Shown here: one piece after another, positions 1-7,811 of the stretch
Numbering within the stretch: the stretch's first letter is position 1
Layout of the letters: each line of letters starts with the position of its first letter
The notes under the pieces: generated by a model
Told to the model about the DNA's origin: nothing
What the model saw: the letters and a program-made list of their open reading frames with translations, nothing else
Database searches by the model: none
Assembly: GCA_030532825.1 (NCBI GenBank)
Contig: JAUNKK010000023.1
Span: 1 to 35,009, forward strand
Source of the DNA: Propionibacteriaceae bacterium
GTDB taxonomy: Bacteria > Actinomycetota > Actinomycetes > Propionibacteriales > Propionibacteriaceae
DNA length: 35,009 bases
Direction of reading: 5' to 3'
Position numbers and translations under genes: made by a program

Positions 1-60
1 CGATCGGTCACCATCCAAACCACGCGGGCACGAAACCCTTCTGGATACTTCCTAGGCATG
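1..60 (-). CDS. IS3-family transposase OrfA, N-terminal 20 residues only
   Basis: The minus strand from 60 reads MPRKYPEGFRARVVWMVTDR and then leaves the window. The MPRKYP-x-x-FR opening is typical of the helix-turn-helix OrfA protein of actinobacterial IS3-family elements, which binds the IS ends and is joined to the catalytic OrfB by frameshifting. A purine-rich stretch (GAGAGGA) lies about 6-8 bases upstream of the ATG. The assignment rests on 20 residues plus the correctly placed IS end at 106. Nothing can be said about whether the transposase is intact. Confidence 0.7.
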
Positions 61-106
61 TTCAATCCTCTCAAATAGGAGTCGGAACAAAACCCAGTAC
101 GGTTCA
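1..106 (-). mobile_element. IS3-family insertion sequence, partial, upstream end
   Basis: The terminal sequence reads TGAACCGTACTGGGTTT on the minus strand (106 down to 90). It begins with TG, as IS3-family ends do. About 30 bases inside it a transposase OrfA start codon occurs, which is the usual IS3 layout. The rest of the element lies left of the window, so its length, second open reading frame and far end cannot be seen. An identical 17-bp end recurs at 4404-4420. Confidence 0.75.
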
Positions 107-179
107 CCAAACCATCCACACCGCCACCCCACCCACCCCCGACCTCCAACACCTCCTCCACCGCCTCAACCCAACCTGA
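105..179 (+). pseudogene. C-terminal fragment of an unidentified protein next to the IS end
   Basis: Directly against the IS end, the plus strand has one frame that runs to a TGA at 177-179. Nearly every codon in it ends in C, as in real genes of this genome, and the encoded tail ends DLQHLLHRLNPT. This looks like the last two dozen residues of a gene cut by the IS insertion. A transposase tail is possible, but I cannot identify the family. The fragment is short, so chance codon bias remains possible. The remaining 130 bases up to 310 hold nothing I can recognise. Confidence 0.3.
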
Positions 180-310
180 CTAAAATGAGCCAAGTCGGGA
201 CCACATACCGGCCGCAGAGAACCTCTGAAGATGAACGCCAGAAACACCGTCCACCGGACAGACCCTTCTGACAACCCCTCCTCCTAAATCTGCTACGGAT
301 GTTCAGAGGC

Positions 311-2110
311 TCACTTGAACCCTTCGGACTGCAATCTATAAAGGGATGCGTATCTCCCTCTTTGCTGCATCAGTTGCTCATGCGACCCGGACTCAATGAT
401 GGACCCGTTATCCATAACAACAATTTTATCAGCCATGCGAACTATTGAAAACCTATGGGTAATGATGACGGTCGCTGATCGGTGTGCGCGAGACCGTTCC
501 GCGGCGGCGCTATATCTGTAAAACAGGTCAGCCTCTGCACGAGCGTCCAGTGCGGCGCTCGGCTCGTCGAGAAGCGTGAAGCTCGGTTTCGGATGCAGCA
601 TACCTCTGGCTATGGCTATCCGCTGCCATTGTCCGCGCGAAAGATTCACGCCACCCTCCCATTGAGCGCCCAGCTGTTGGCTCTCACCGAACTTCAGTTG
701 TGGCAAGAAGTCGACGACGCCCGAATCGCTGATGGCTCGTGAGAAGTCAGCCTCCGAGGCGGACGGGTATCCCAGCCGCACCGCCGCCTTCAACGTGGAC
801 TCAAAATTGAAGAAGTCCTGAAAGGTCGCTGCCACACCGCTTCGCCACTCCGCCCAGTTCTCCTTGCGTAGCGGCAGGTTGCCGCGCCAGATGGTTCCAT
901 TGGTCGGCTCGTACATTCCGGTCATCAGTTTTGCAAGGGTGCTCTTTCCGGACCCGTTTTCGCCCACGACCGCCACAACCTCTCCCGGGGCCACCGAAAG
1001 CGTGACGTTTCTTAGGGCAAACTCGTGGCTTCCTGGGTAACGGAATGAAACGTCATGTAGCTGGAGTTCCGACGACGCTGATGTGATAACTGCCCCTTGG
1101 GTTGCGGTGCTCGCCGTTTCTCCATACTCCAGCAGCCACTCAAGACGTTGAGCGACGCTCACCCAATCGCCACGAAGAAAAGAGGCTTCCGTGACGAATT
1201 CACTCAGATAGGAAGAGACCCGGCTGCCCACGACGACGAAGACAACAACTTGACCACTACCGAGATGGCCGGACTTGAGGCCGAGTATGAGGAGCCCTCC
1301 GAAGGACGCGCCGAAGCCGAGCCACGCCAGCGTGACTGCAGCTGCTGCTTTGCCCCGTGCGCGGAACACATGGTAGTTGCGAGACTCTCTATGCTGGACG
1401 TAGCTTGCCATGAGGCGAGCGCCGGTCCCGGCCACGCGAACCTCCTTGGCCGGGCCCGGGTCGGTCATGAGCCTTAGGTACGAGCGAGCTAGCCGTTCAT
1501 GGAAGCTAGTCCGCTCCTGCTCGTCCCTGATCCTTGTGCCCGTTCGTGCAGCTACAAGCAAGGCAGGCACCGCCGCGGGCACCAAAAGCAGGAGGGGCGG
1601 CCAGACGGTGACTAGGAGGAGTGCAGCTAAGATGATCCTCAGGAGTGCGCTCGCAGTATTGAGGAGCGATGAGTACAGCATTCCCAGCGCAAAACTCTGA
1701 TAACGGAGGACCGCGAGCCGGTCAAGGATCGCCGGCCGCTCGCAATGCTCGATACCAGGCAAATGGGCCATCACCCCTGCCACCAAGGACTCAGCCCTCA
1801 CCGATAAGCGGATGTTGTACACCCGCTGCATCTTCTGAATGACCGTCCTCGAGACCCACTCGAGGCCTGCAAGCAGGCCCAGCGCCAGAACGACCCCGAC
1901 CGCCCTCGCCGTCGTCGTTGGGCCGCGGTTGAGCCAAGCCAGGCCAAGGACACTGAGGAACTCCATTGCCACCGCGGCGATAGCGCCTAGCAGAACAACG
2001 TAGAACTGGGAGCGGCCACTCGAGTAGGCGAATCGCAGCGAACTCCAGAGCGAACGCCTGATCCCGGGGAGCGGACCGAGACTGTCAACGACAGTGCTAT
2101 TCGCTGTCAT
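311..2110 (-). CDS. ABC exporter half-transporter (fused membrane and ATPase domains)
   Basis: The protein has 599 residues, the normal size for a type IV half-exporter. An N-terminal membrane domain (about residues 15-320, five or six hydrophobic segments) precedes a nucleotide-binding domain. Visible motifs are Walker A GENGSGKST, Q-loop TFQDFF, signature LSRGQWQRIAIARG (Arg in place of the usual second Gly), Walker B FTLLDEPSAALD with the catalytic Glu, and an H-loop in IITHRFS. The ATG overlaps the end of the upstream ABC gene by 14 bases, so the two are translated together and probably form a heterodimer. The substrate is unknown; peptide, drug or lipid-linked sugar are all possible. The neighbouring dehydratase remnant makes a glycan link conceivable. 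No bacteriocin precursor or modification gene is present. Confidence 0.9.
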   Translation of the reverse strand: MTANSTVVDSLGPLPGIRRSLWSSLRFAYSSGRSQFYVVLLGAIAAVAMEFLSVLGLAWLNRGPTTTARAVGVVLALGLLAGLEWVSRTVIQKMQRVYNIRLSVRAESLVAGVMAHLPGIEHCERPAILDRLAVLRYQSFALGMLYSSLLNTASALLRIILAALLLVTVWPPLLLLVPAAVPALLVAARTGTRIRDEQERTSFHERLARSYLRLMTDPGPAKEVRVAGTGARLMASYVQHRESRNYHVFRARGKAAAAVTLAWLGFGASFGGLLILGLKSGHLGSGQVVVFVVVGSRVSSYLSEFVTEASFLRGDWVSVAQRLEWLLEYGETASTATQGAVITSASSELQLHDVSFRYPGSHEFALRNVTLSVAPGEVVAVVGENGSGKSTLAKLMTGMYEPTNGTIWRGNLPLRKENWAEWRSGVAATFQDFFNFESTLKAAVRLGYPSASEADFSRAISDSGVVDFLPQLKFGESQQLGAQWEGGVNLSRGQWQRIAIARGMLHPKPSFTLLDEPSAALDARAEADLFYRYSAAAERSRAHRSATVIITHRFSIVRMADKIVVMDNGSIIESGSHEQLMQQRGRYASLYRLQSEGFK

Positions 2111-3933
2111 CGCGAAACCCTGACGCCTGAAGATCGAACATTTCCCTATAGATTCCGTTCCTCTTCATCAAATCATCGTGGCTACCTGTCTCAGCAATCT
2201 CTCCATTCGCCAAAACATAGATTCTCGCGGCTTGTCGGACAGTTGGGAATCGGTGGGAGATCAAGATCGTGGCACACTCCTTCGTTGCATCTGTGATGTT
2301 CTGAAATACCTCCACTTCACCTTCAATATCCATCTGAGCAGTCGGCTCATCAAGCATCACGAGCCACACGCCTTCATGTACTTTCTGCAACGTTCGCGCG
2401 ACCGCGACACGCTGCCACTGTCCGCCCGAAAGGTCGCGCGCTCCTGGATACCCACTGCCCAAGGGGGTGTCTACGGCAACGCTGTCTGGGAATCCTGTTT
2501 GACTTAGGGACACCCGTACTGATTGCTCATCCGCAGCTCCTAGCGGCGCTACGTTCTCCGCAAGCGTCCAGTCGTACTTCGCGAAGTCTTGGAAGACCAC
2601 CGTTTGCATACTTCTATGCCCGGATGCCTCCACGTGTGTAACAGGCAGGCCATCGACTATGACTTCGCCCCCTGTGGGCGACAAAAGACCGCACAATAGT
2701 TTAGCAAGTGTCGTCTTTCCGGAGCCGTTGGCGCCAACGATGGCTATCGTTTCGCCTTGCTCTACTCGCAACGAAACTCCACTCAAGACCTGGCGATCAG
2801 ATCCGGGGTAACTGTACGTTACGCTTAAGACCTCGAGAAAGTGGGGGCCGGTGGCCCTGATGTTGTCGTTGAGCTTGGCGCCTGAAGGTCCGGACACCGT
2901 CTCGCCAAGTCCCTGTGCATCCCCGGGATCCGCTCGGCACTCGCGCTCCACCCTTTCCAACGCCGCAGTCACGCCGGAACACTGGTCATAGACCCAGTCC
3001 GCGCCGCCAAACCCAAGACCCGCGACGGCAAGAGATGCTAGTGCCGCAACAGTCAATTCAGACGCGCTCATCGAACCTGCGGAGACCCTCTGCGCAAAGG
3101 ACGCAAACACAGCCATGTACGTCACCACAAGAACAATCAGGCTCAGAGCGATACGCCCACCACCCAAGCTCGCTTGTGAAATCCGCTCGTCGGCCAGCAG
3201 TGTACGATGCCGAGTGAATTTTGAGCTTGCCCAACTAGCCAGATCAAAGACTCTGACTTCTTTCGCTGCGGGGGCGTCCACGCAAATTTCGTAGTAGTAG
3301 TTGGCCCGCCTCTGCGCCTGCCCCGTGGATGCGGTGTCGGGGCCCTTCCGTGAGTGATTGATGAGTCTAGTGACGAGCCACGCTGTCACAAGCACGGGTC
3401 CAGCCCACCAAAGGTAGAGCGAGGCGACTGCCGCCATCCCGAGACTAGTAATACGCCCCGCATTCCCCAAGGCGATTAGATTCATCGCCACACTCAAAGG
3501 GGGGGCCATCCAAAGCGAGGTCGAAATCTCTCGCTAAAGCAACATCCCCCATCACCTCTGCATCCTCCAATACGGACACAGAAGGCGCGTCCTCAAGCGA
3601 CGTCATAAGGCGGGAGTCATAAGACTTGACCATCTCATCACCCAAACACTCGCTAACACTTGAAAGAAGGCCCGGCAGGAAGTTCATCACGGCAAAGATG
3701 ATAGAAGTTGCGGCCACTAACGTGCCTGTGCGTAAATCTCCTGCCAGGAGTGCCCCTAATGTCCACACGAAGACTGCTGGGAGCAAGCCTGCGGCTACCG
3801 TAAGTGCGAACCACGATGCAGCGAGTCCCGGGGAGGCGACATAGGCGCTTCGGTGGAACCGAGCGCGATCGCGAAACCCCCTTGCAAGCAAGGTCAACGA
3901 CGGCCGCGGAAATGTCTTAGCTTGCTTTCGCAA
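2097..3933 (-). pseudogene. ABC exporter half-transporter, split by a homopolymer frameshift
   Basis: Two overlapping frames together encode one exporter of about 611 residues. The first (3933 to 3445) holds the start and first membrane helices. The second (open from 3509 to 2097) holds the remaining membrane part and the ATPase domain: Walker A GANGSGKTT, Q-loop VFQDFA, canonical signature LSGGQWQRVAVAR, Walker B VMLDEPTAQMD and H-loop ISHRF. They meet at a run of seven G (plus strand 3499-3505). With six, the frame reads through as DGPPLSVAMNL. The gene could be inactive, be a sequencing error, vary in phase, or be rescued by slippage on the C-run. Its ATG overlaps the end of the upstream dehydratase fragment by 17 bases, and its own end overlaps the partner exporter. 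Confidence 0.85.
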
Positions 3934-4380
3934 GGCGCCTAAACTCTCTCTTGATATCCACTGGAGCCCGCGATTTAGTCAATCCGTGCACTGCGTTTGG
4001 ATCGATTGCGGGAACGTTGAAGCAGTGTACTCTCACGCCACTGTACAATACCTCTTCCACGCTGCCCTCTGGATGCGTCCACGACCCATGTAGCTTCTCG
4101 CCGCCCGTCAAGCCAGTAAAACGAATCACGCCCACCTGCGGCGCCTTCCTCGTGAGTACAGCCGTGATCCCCAAGATGCTGTACGCCTGCCCAAGCGCTG
4201 GCTCCACCGTCGTACCTGGTTGCGCGGCCTCACAAGCACCCACCAAGAGGTCCACCGCTTGTTGCTCTGTCATGAAGTAGCACGTGGCTCTCGGATCGGT
4301 CACCGTGAGCGGAACACCGTTGCGCACCTGACGATCGAGTTTGCAGCACAGACCCCCGGCTTCCCAACCCGCTGGCCGGA
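3917..4380 (-). pseudogene. C-terminal remnant of a CapD/FlaA1/PglF-type nucleotide-sugar dehydratase
   Basis: The readable part runs from a GTG at 4327 or an ATG at 4273 to the stop at 3917. It matches the C-terminal end of UDP-GlcNAc 4,6-dehydratases/epimerases. LTVTDPRATCYFMTEQQAV corresponds to the family's 'P-TVTHPE-TRYFMTI-EAV', and FTGLTGGEKLH to 'FTGLRPGEKLHE'. Just upstream, in another frame, 4366-4340 encodes GLGSRGSVLQ, matching the family's 'NVLGSRGSV' block. The gene therefore has an indel near 4345 as well as a missing front. The Rossmann NAD-binding domain and catalytic centre are gone, cut off close to the IS end at 4404-4420. It is probably non-functional, although the remaining frame could still be translated. 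Its end overlaps the first ABC gene. Confidence 0.7.
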
Positions 4381-4403
4381 ATCAAACAGAGCAGGCCCCC
4401 ATC

Positions 4404-4420
4404 AAACCCAGTACGGTTCA
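4404..4420. mobile_element. Solo IS3-type terminal repeat
   Basis: The 17 bases AAACCCAGTACGGTTCA are identical to 90-106 and in the same orientation. Sequence on the inner side differs from the left copy straight after the repeat, so this is probably the opposite end (right inverted repeat) of a related element, or an end left by deletion. No transposase is readable next to it. The dehydratase remnant begins within about 40 bases of it. The 78 bases from 4421 to 4498 contain nothing recognisable. Confidence 0.65.
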
Positions 4421-4498
4421 GCTTGCTTCAAGGTTCGGGTCTGGCCGTCCCTGCCTGGTCCCTGCGCGCGGGAGCATCCAGTGGGAAGGCCGCCGGGT

Positions 4499-5046
4499 TT
4501 AGAACGGCCCTGGGGGATACTGCGCGTTGCGTAGTTGCTTGGCCTGCGAGGAGCAAAACACGAGATCGACGATGCACACGGCCGTGACGGCCAGTACACC
4601 AACGCAGAAGAGCAGCCCCAGCGTGCTCAGGATGGCGTTCTCCGTGCCCACCGAGACACCATGCGCCTGTGGAGGAATGAATAGCTGGGGACTACGTCGC
4701 CGCCATCCGGAACGAGGAAGGCCAGGAACATCCCCAGCGCCTCCGTTATGGCGAAGGCCGGAAACAGCCACGGCGAGACGGGGCGCCATGGGGCCTTCGA
4801 ACTGGCCGCGGTAAACAGGCCCGCCCACAGCAGGTGGGCGACTAGCCAGGGCAGGGCCACGAGCATGCCGTAGGCGATCACCATTCACCCCGCGGACCCG
4901 TCAGCAAAGAGGAGCGCACCATCAAGAGCGACGAAGAAGAAGCCGACGAGCCACACCCAGGTTTTCAACGCCTTACGCATGGGATTTGGGGGATAGGGCA
5001 TGAAGGAAAAGCCGCTCGGCGGGTAGTAGCCCTGGTACGTCATCAT
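4499..5046 (-). pseudogene. Small polytopic membrane protein, broken by a stop and a frameshift
   Basis: Read from an ATG at 5046, the frame encodes a Tyr/Pro-rich N-terminus (MMTYQGYYPPSG) and a hydrophobic helix, then meets an in-frame TGA at 4885-4887. The next codon, in the same frame, is ATG. The frame continues with two more helices to about 4690, where GGGG at 4687-4690 marks a likely indel. The adjacent frame supplies a fourth helix (STLGLLFCVGVLAVTAV) and the C-terminus (QYPPGPF) to a stop at 4499. Repaired, the protein would have about 181 residues and four membrane helices. Pro/Tyr-rich tails ahead of small helix bundles are common in actinobacteria. I do not recognise the family. 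Two separate lesions favour a decayed gene. Confidence 0.6.
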
Positions 5047-5113
5047 GTCTCTCAGAGTGGGCTTGTGTCCCCTCAGTGTTGCAGAGCGGTCCGCGGTTCT
5101 CCCGGTGGGGTCG

Positions 5114-7069
5114 CTACTGGTCCAGCGTGTACAGCCAGGCCAGCAGCAGCGATCGAGCGAACCCGTCGTCGATGGGGACCTGATCCGCCAATTCGACGGC
5201 TTCGTTCCGGGCGTCCGGTCCCGACAGCGCCCAGTAGGCCAGCAGCACGTCCCCGTAGGTGCGGGCGAAAGTATCAGCCGTCAGGCCATTGTCGATGTTG
5301 ACGGCAACCCGTCCGGGATCCGCCCCCAGGTACGTCGACGCCGGGGTCACCGGCAGAACCTGGATGGCCAGGCCCGCCTCCGGGTCGGGGGAGAACCACG
5401 TAGCGAAGTCCCGCTTGCCGCCGAAGTTGAGGGGCAGGAAGCTGTGCTCCAAGGGCGCATACAGCGGATCACTCGTGTTGAAGTTCAGCCAATACGCCAA
5501 GGCAGCGCTGGCCTCGTTGGACTGCAGCCAAGCGGCCTGATCCGCCAGCGCCTCGTCGCCGCTGACCTCCGCCCACAGCCGCAGCCCAACCCAGGCGGCC
5601 ACGGCCTCGCTCGTCGATTCCTGGTTGTTGGCATCCGCGAACGGGGCCGTCCCCGAAGCCCACGAATGAGATGCGTAGGCGTCGTAGACGCGCAGCGCCG
5701 GGAAATTTTCGGACGGGGTGGGGCGCGCGATGTCGGCGGTGATCAGGGTCATGATGGGCGCCAGCTCCGGGACCAGGCTGGGATCGTCCTGGCCGACCAG
5801 CGCGGCCGCATAGAGGAAATAGCCGTAGTGGAAATGGTGGTCGTTGAACTCATCGCTGCCGAACGTGGCCACCAGCCCGACCAGGCCGTGGTTCTGCTCG
5901 TCGTAGAAGAAGCAGCGCGCCGCCTCCGCCGAGCACCCGGCTGGATTCGTCCACGCCCTGAGCTCCGGCACCAGGCGCTCGCGAATCACGGCAGCTAAAT
6001 CGTCGCGACCCAGCGATTTCGCCAGGTGCAGCAGCTGGGCGTCCCGTGCCAGGGCCTTCCCCGCGAAATACGTGTCCGCCGGATACTCCGGCAACCCCCG
6101 GACATCGACCTCCAGATGTGCGGCGAGGTTCGCGCGCGCCGCCTCGTCCAGGCCGCTCAGGTCATAGGTCGCGGGTGCGGCCAGCTTCGGCGCGCCCCAC
6201 GTCACCGACGACTGCCGACACAGCTGCAACTCCCCATAGACACTGTCAAAGGTGCCCAGCTGGCAGTCCGTCGCATCCCCGGAGACCCGCTGATGCGGCA
6301 TGGTGGCCACCAGCGGCGGCCCACCGTCCGCCGTCTCCCAGGTGATGGTGGTGAACACCTGCTGCTCATCGGCTCGCCACGCCAACGACGACCCCACCAC
6401 GGGGCTGACCTGATCCAGCACCTCGGCTTTCGCCGCCCCCTCGGGGACCGCCACCCATGTCGCCGTCTCGCCTGCTGCGAGCGGGAGCTGGGGTCCCTCG
6501 GCCCCAGAATCAGCGACCAGCCCAAAGCGTTCCGGCAGCGGCGAACCCTCCAGCGTCACGGGCCGGGACGCCGTGAACGTCACCTGCGGCGACCCCTGAG
6601 CCAGGGTGACGCGCCCGACGGGACCAGCCGCGTCGCGTCCCTCCACGACGACGGTGGCGGTGTCGTAGGCCACCACCTGCCAGTCCGTGACCCCCGGCAC
6701 GACCACCGTCACGTCCGGCCGATGCCCACCGAACAGCGTCTTCTCTGTGGACTCCACCACCGGCAGCCCGAAGGTGAACCCATCGGCGGTGAGCTGAAAG
6801 CTCAACGGTAGGGGATACACGGGCAACGGCTCAGGGCCGAAGACCAGCCCGGAGAACCAACGGTTGGTGGGCGGGACGAGACCCTCGGCCAGCCGCGTGG
6901 CCTGCAGATCCCGACCCGCGCGATGGGCCACTGCCGCTAAGGCCGCGTCCTCGCCGGGCAGGGGGCTGGGCGGCGACGGTAGCTCGGGCTGTTGCCGGGT
7001 GCTGCCCGGCAACAGCAGGACCGCCACCAGGCAGACAAACCCCAGCAGAAGGGTGCAGAATCGCCTCAA
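5114..7069 (-). CDS. GH81 endo-beta-1,3-glucanase, secreted or membrane-anchored
   Basis: The protein has 651 residues. An N-terminal hydrophobic segment (FCTLLLGFVCLVAVLLLPG) without a lipobox suggests a signal peptide or anchor. The GH81 hallmarks are visible: PTNRWFSGL near residue 65, NDHHFHYGYFLYAAA near 406 carrying the conserved Asp, and ASHSWASGTAPFADANNQES running into TSEA near 480, which holds the two Glu spaced four apart (NQESTSE) that form the catalytic pair in this family. GH81 enzymes cut internal beta-1,3-glucosidic bonds. The start codon is TTG, overlapping the stop of the fusion-protein gene as TTGA, so the two are translationally coupled. It is the third gene of the synthase operon. 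Its likely job is to trim or release the glucan made by the first gene, although scavenging of fungal glucan is possible. Confidence 0.88.
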   Translation of the reverse strand: MRRFCTLLLGFVCLVAVLLLPGSTRQQPELPSPPSPLPGEDAALAAVAHRAGRDLQATRLAEGLVPPTNRWFSGLVFGPEPLPVYPLPLSFQLTADGFTFGLPVVESTEKTLFGGHRPDVTVVVPGVTDWQVVAYDTATVVVEGRDAAGPVGRVTLAQGSPQVTFTASRPVTLEGSPLPERFGLVADSGAEGPQLPLAAGETATWVAVPEGAAKAEVLDQVSPVVGSSLAWRADEQQVFTTITWETADGGPPLVATMPHQRVSGDATDCQLGTFDSVYGELQLCRQSSVTWGAPKLAAPATYDLSGLDEAARANLAAHLEVDVRGLPEYPADTYFAGKALARDAQLLHLAKSLGRDDLAAVIRERLVPELRAWTNPAGCSAEAARCFFYDEQNHGLVGLVATFGSDEFNDHHFHYGYFLYAAALVGQDDPSLVPELAPIMTLITADIARPTPSENFPALRVYDAYASHSWASGTAPFADANNQESTSEAVAAWVGLRLWAEVSGDEALADQAAWLQSNEASAALAYWLNFNTSDPLYAPLEHSFLPLNFGGKRDFATWFSPDPEAGLAIQVLPVTPASTYLGADPGRVAVNIDNGLTADTFARTYGDVLLAYWALSGPDARNEAVELADQVPIDDGFARSLLLAWLYTLDQ

Positions 7070-7809
7070 CGCAGCCCGATCTTCACCAGAAACTCCGTGA
7101 CAGCTTGCGTGGGTCCGGCTAACGGCCCGTCATCTCGCAACGACATCACGGCGGTGACCGGCGTACCTCGTCGGGTGAGGAGCATCAGATCCTGAGCCTG
7201 AAGCTGCTCGCTGGACGCCGTCACCTCCGTGACGGTGTTATTCGTGGCCGGATCAGTGACGATGTTGACGCTCATGACCTGTCCTTCCACCAGCTTTCCG
7301 TTGGGTAGGTGGATGGTTACTTTCCCATCCGGCTCGATCCTGCCATAGTCCGAGGGGTTGAGCTGGTATCGCGCCACCACGGTCTTGTTTGAGCTGGCGA
7401 CGATCTCGGCCAGCGATTCAGCGCCGTTGACATAGCTGCCCTGGAAGGCCGTGTAGCTGTCGAGGTAGCCGTCGATGGTGGCGAAGAACGTAATGGCACC
7501 AGCCTCTAAATCTATGGTGTAGCCATCGGTGCTATTCGGTTCGACCCCCAGCGCGGCCATATCCTTCAGGCTCGCGCTGGTGATGGTAAAGAGCTCGTCC
7601 CCAGCCGAAACATATTCCCCGGGATTCCGGTTCTGTTTCGAAACCAGGCCTCCATACGGGGACGCTATAACCGTGCGAGGTGCCTCGACGTGGGCCGATA
7701 TGCTGGACACCTGGTTTTGTCGTTGGTTAAACAACAGTGTCAGTAACCCAAGAACGATGACGACGATGATGATGCCTGTGAGGAGCTTCAGGCGATTCAG
7801 CCAGGACAC
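7066..7809 (-). CDS. HlyD/BgsB-like membrane-fusion protein of a polysaccharide export system
   Basis: The protein has 247 residues. One N-terminal membrane helix (LLTGIIIVVIVLGLLTLLF) precedes an extracytoplasmic part built like a membrane-fusion protein. A barrel/lipoyl-like segment, VIASPYGGLVSKQNRNPGEY, lies near residue 50. A second, ATIDGYLDSYTAFQGSYVNG, lies near 112, and a beta-rich C-terminal part follows. It is shorter than tripartite-pump HlyD proteins and lacks a long coiled coil, resembling the accessory proteins next to GT2 synthases (Alg44 C-domain, BgsB). The GTG start lies two bases after the synthase stop with AAAGGG upstream, and the end overlaps the glucanase gene. It probably forms a path for the nascent chain across the thick wall. 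The function is inferred from context. Confidence 0.75.
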   Translation of the reverse strand: MSWLNRLKLLTGIIIVVIVLGLLTLLFNQRQNQVSSISAHVEAPRTVIASPYGGLVSKQNRNPGEYVSAGDELFTITSASLKDMAALGVEPNSTDGYTIDLEAGAITFFATIDGYLDSYTAFQGSYVNGAESLAEIVASSNKTVVARYQLNPSDYGRIEPDGKVTIHLPNGKLVEGQVMSVNIVTDPATNNTVTEVTASSEQLQAQDLMLLTRRGTPVTAVMSLRDDGPLAGPTQAVTEFLVKIGLR

Positions 7810-7811
7810 GG

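Noticed and set aside
107-4380. Bacteriocin or lanthipeptide cluster around the ABC exporters
   Set aside because: No precursor peptide, modification enzyme, protease or immunity gene is visible; the only neighbour is a nucleotide-sugar dehydratase remnant.
5045-6811. Long plus-strand open frames opposite the glucanase gene
   Set aside because: Their products are Arg/Gly-rich without motifs, and the minus strand encodes an intact GH81 enzyme over the same bases.
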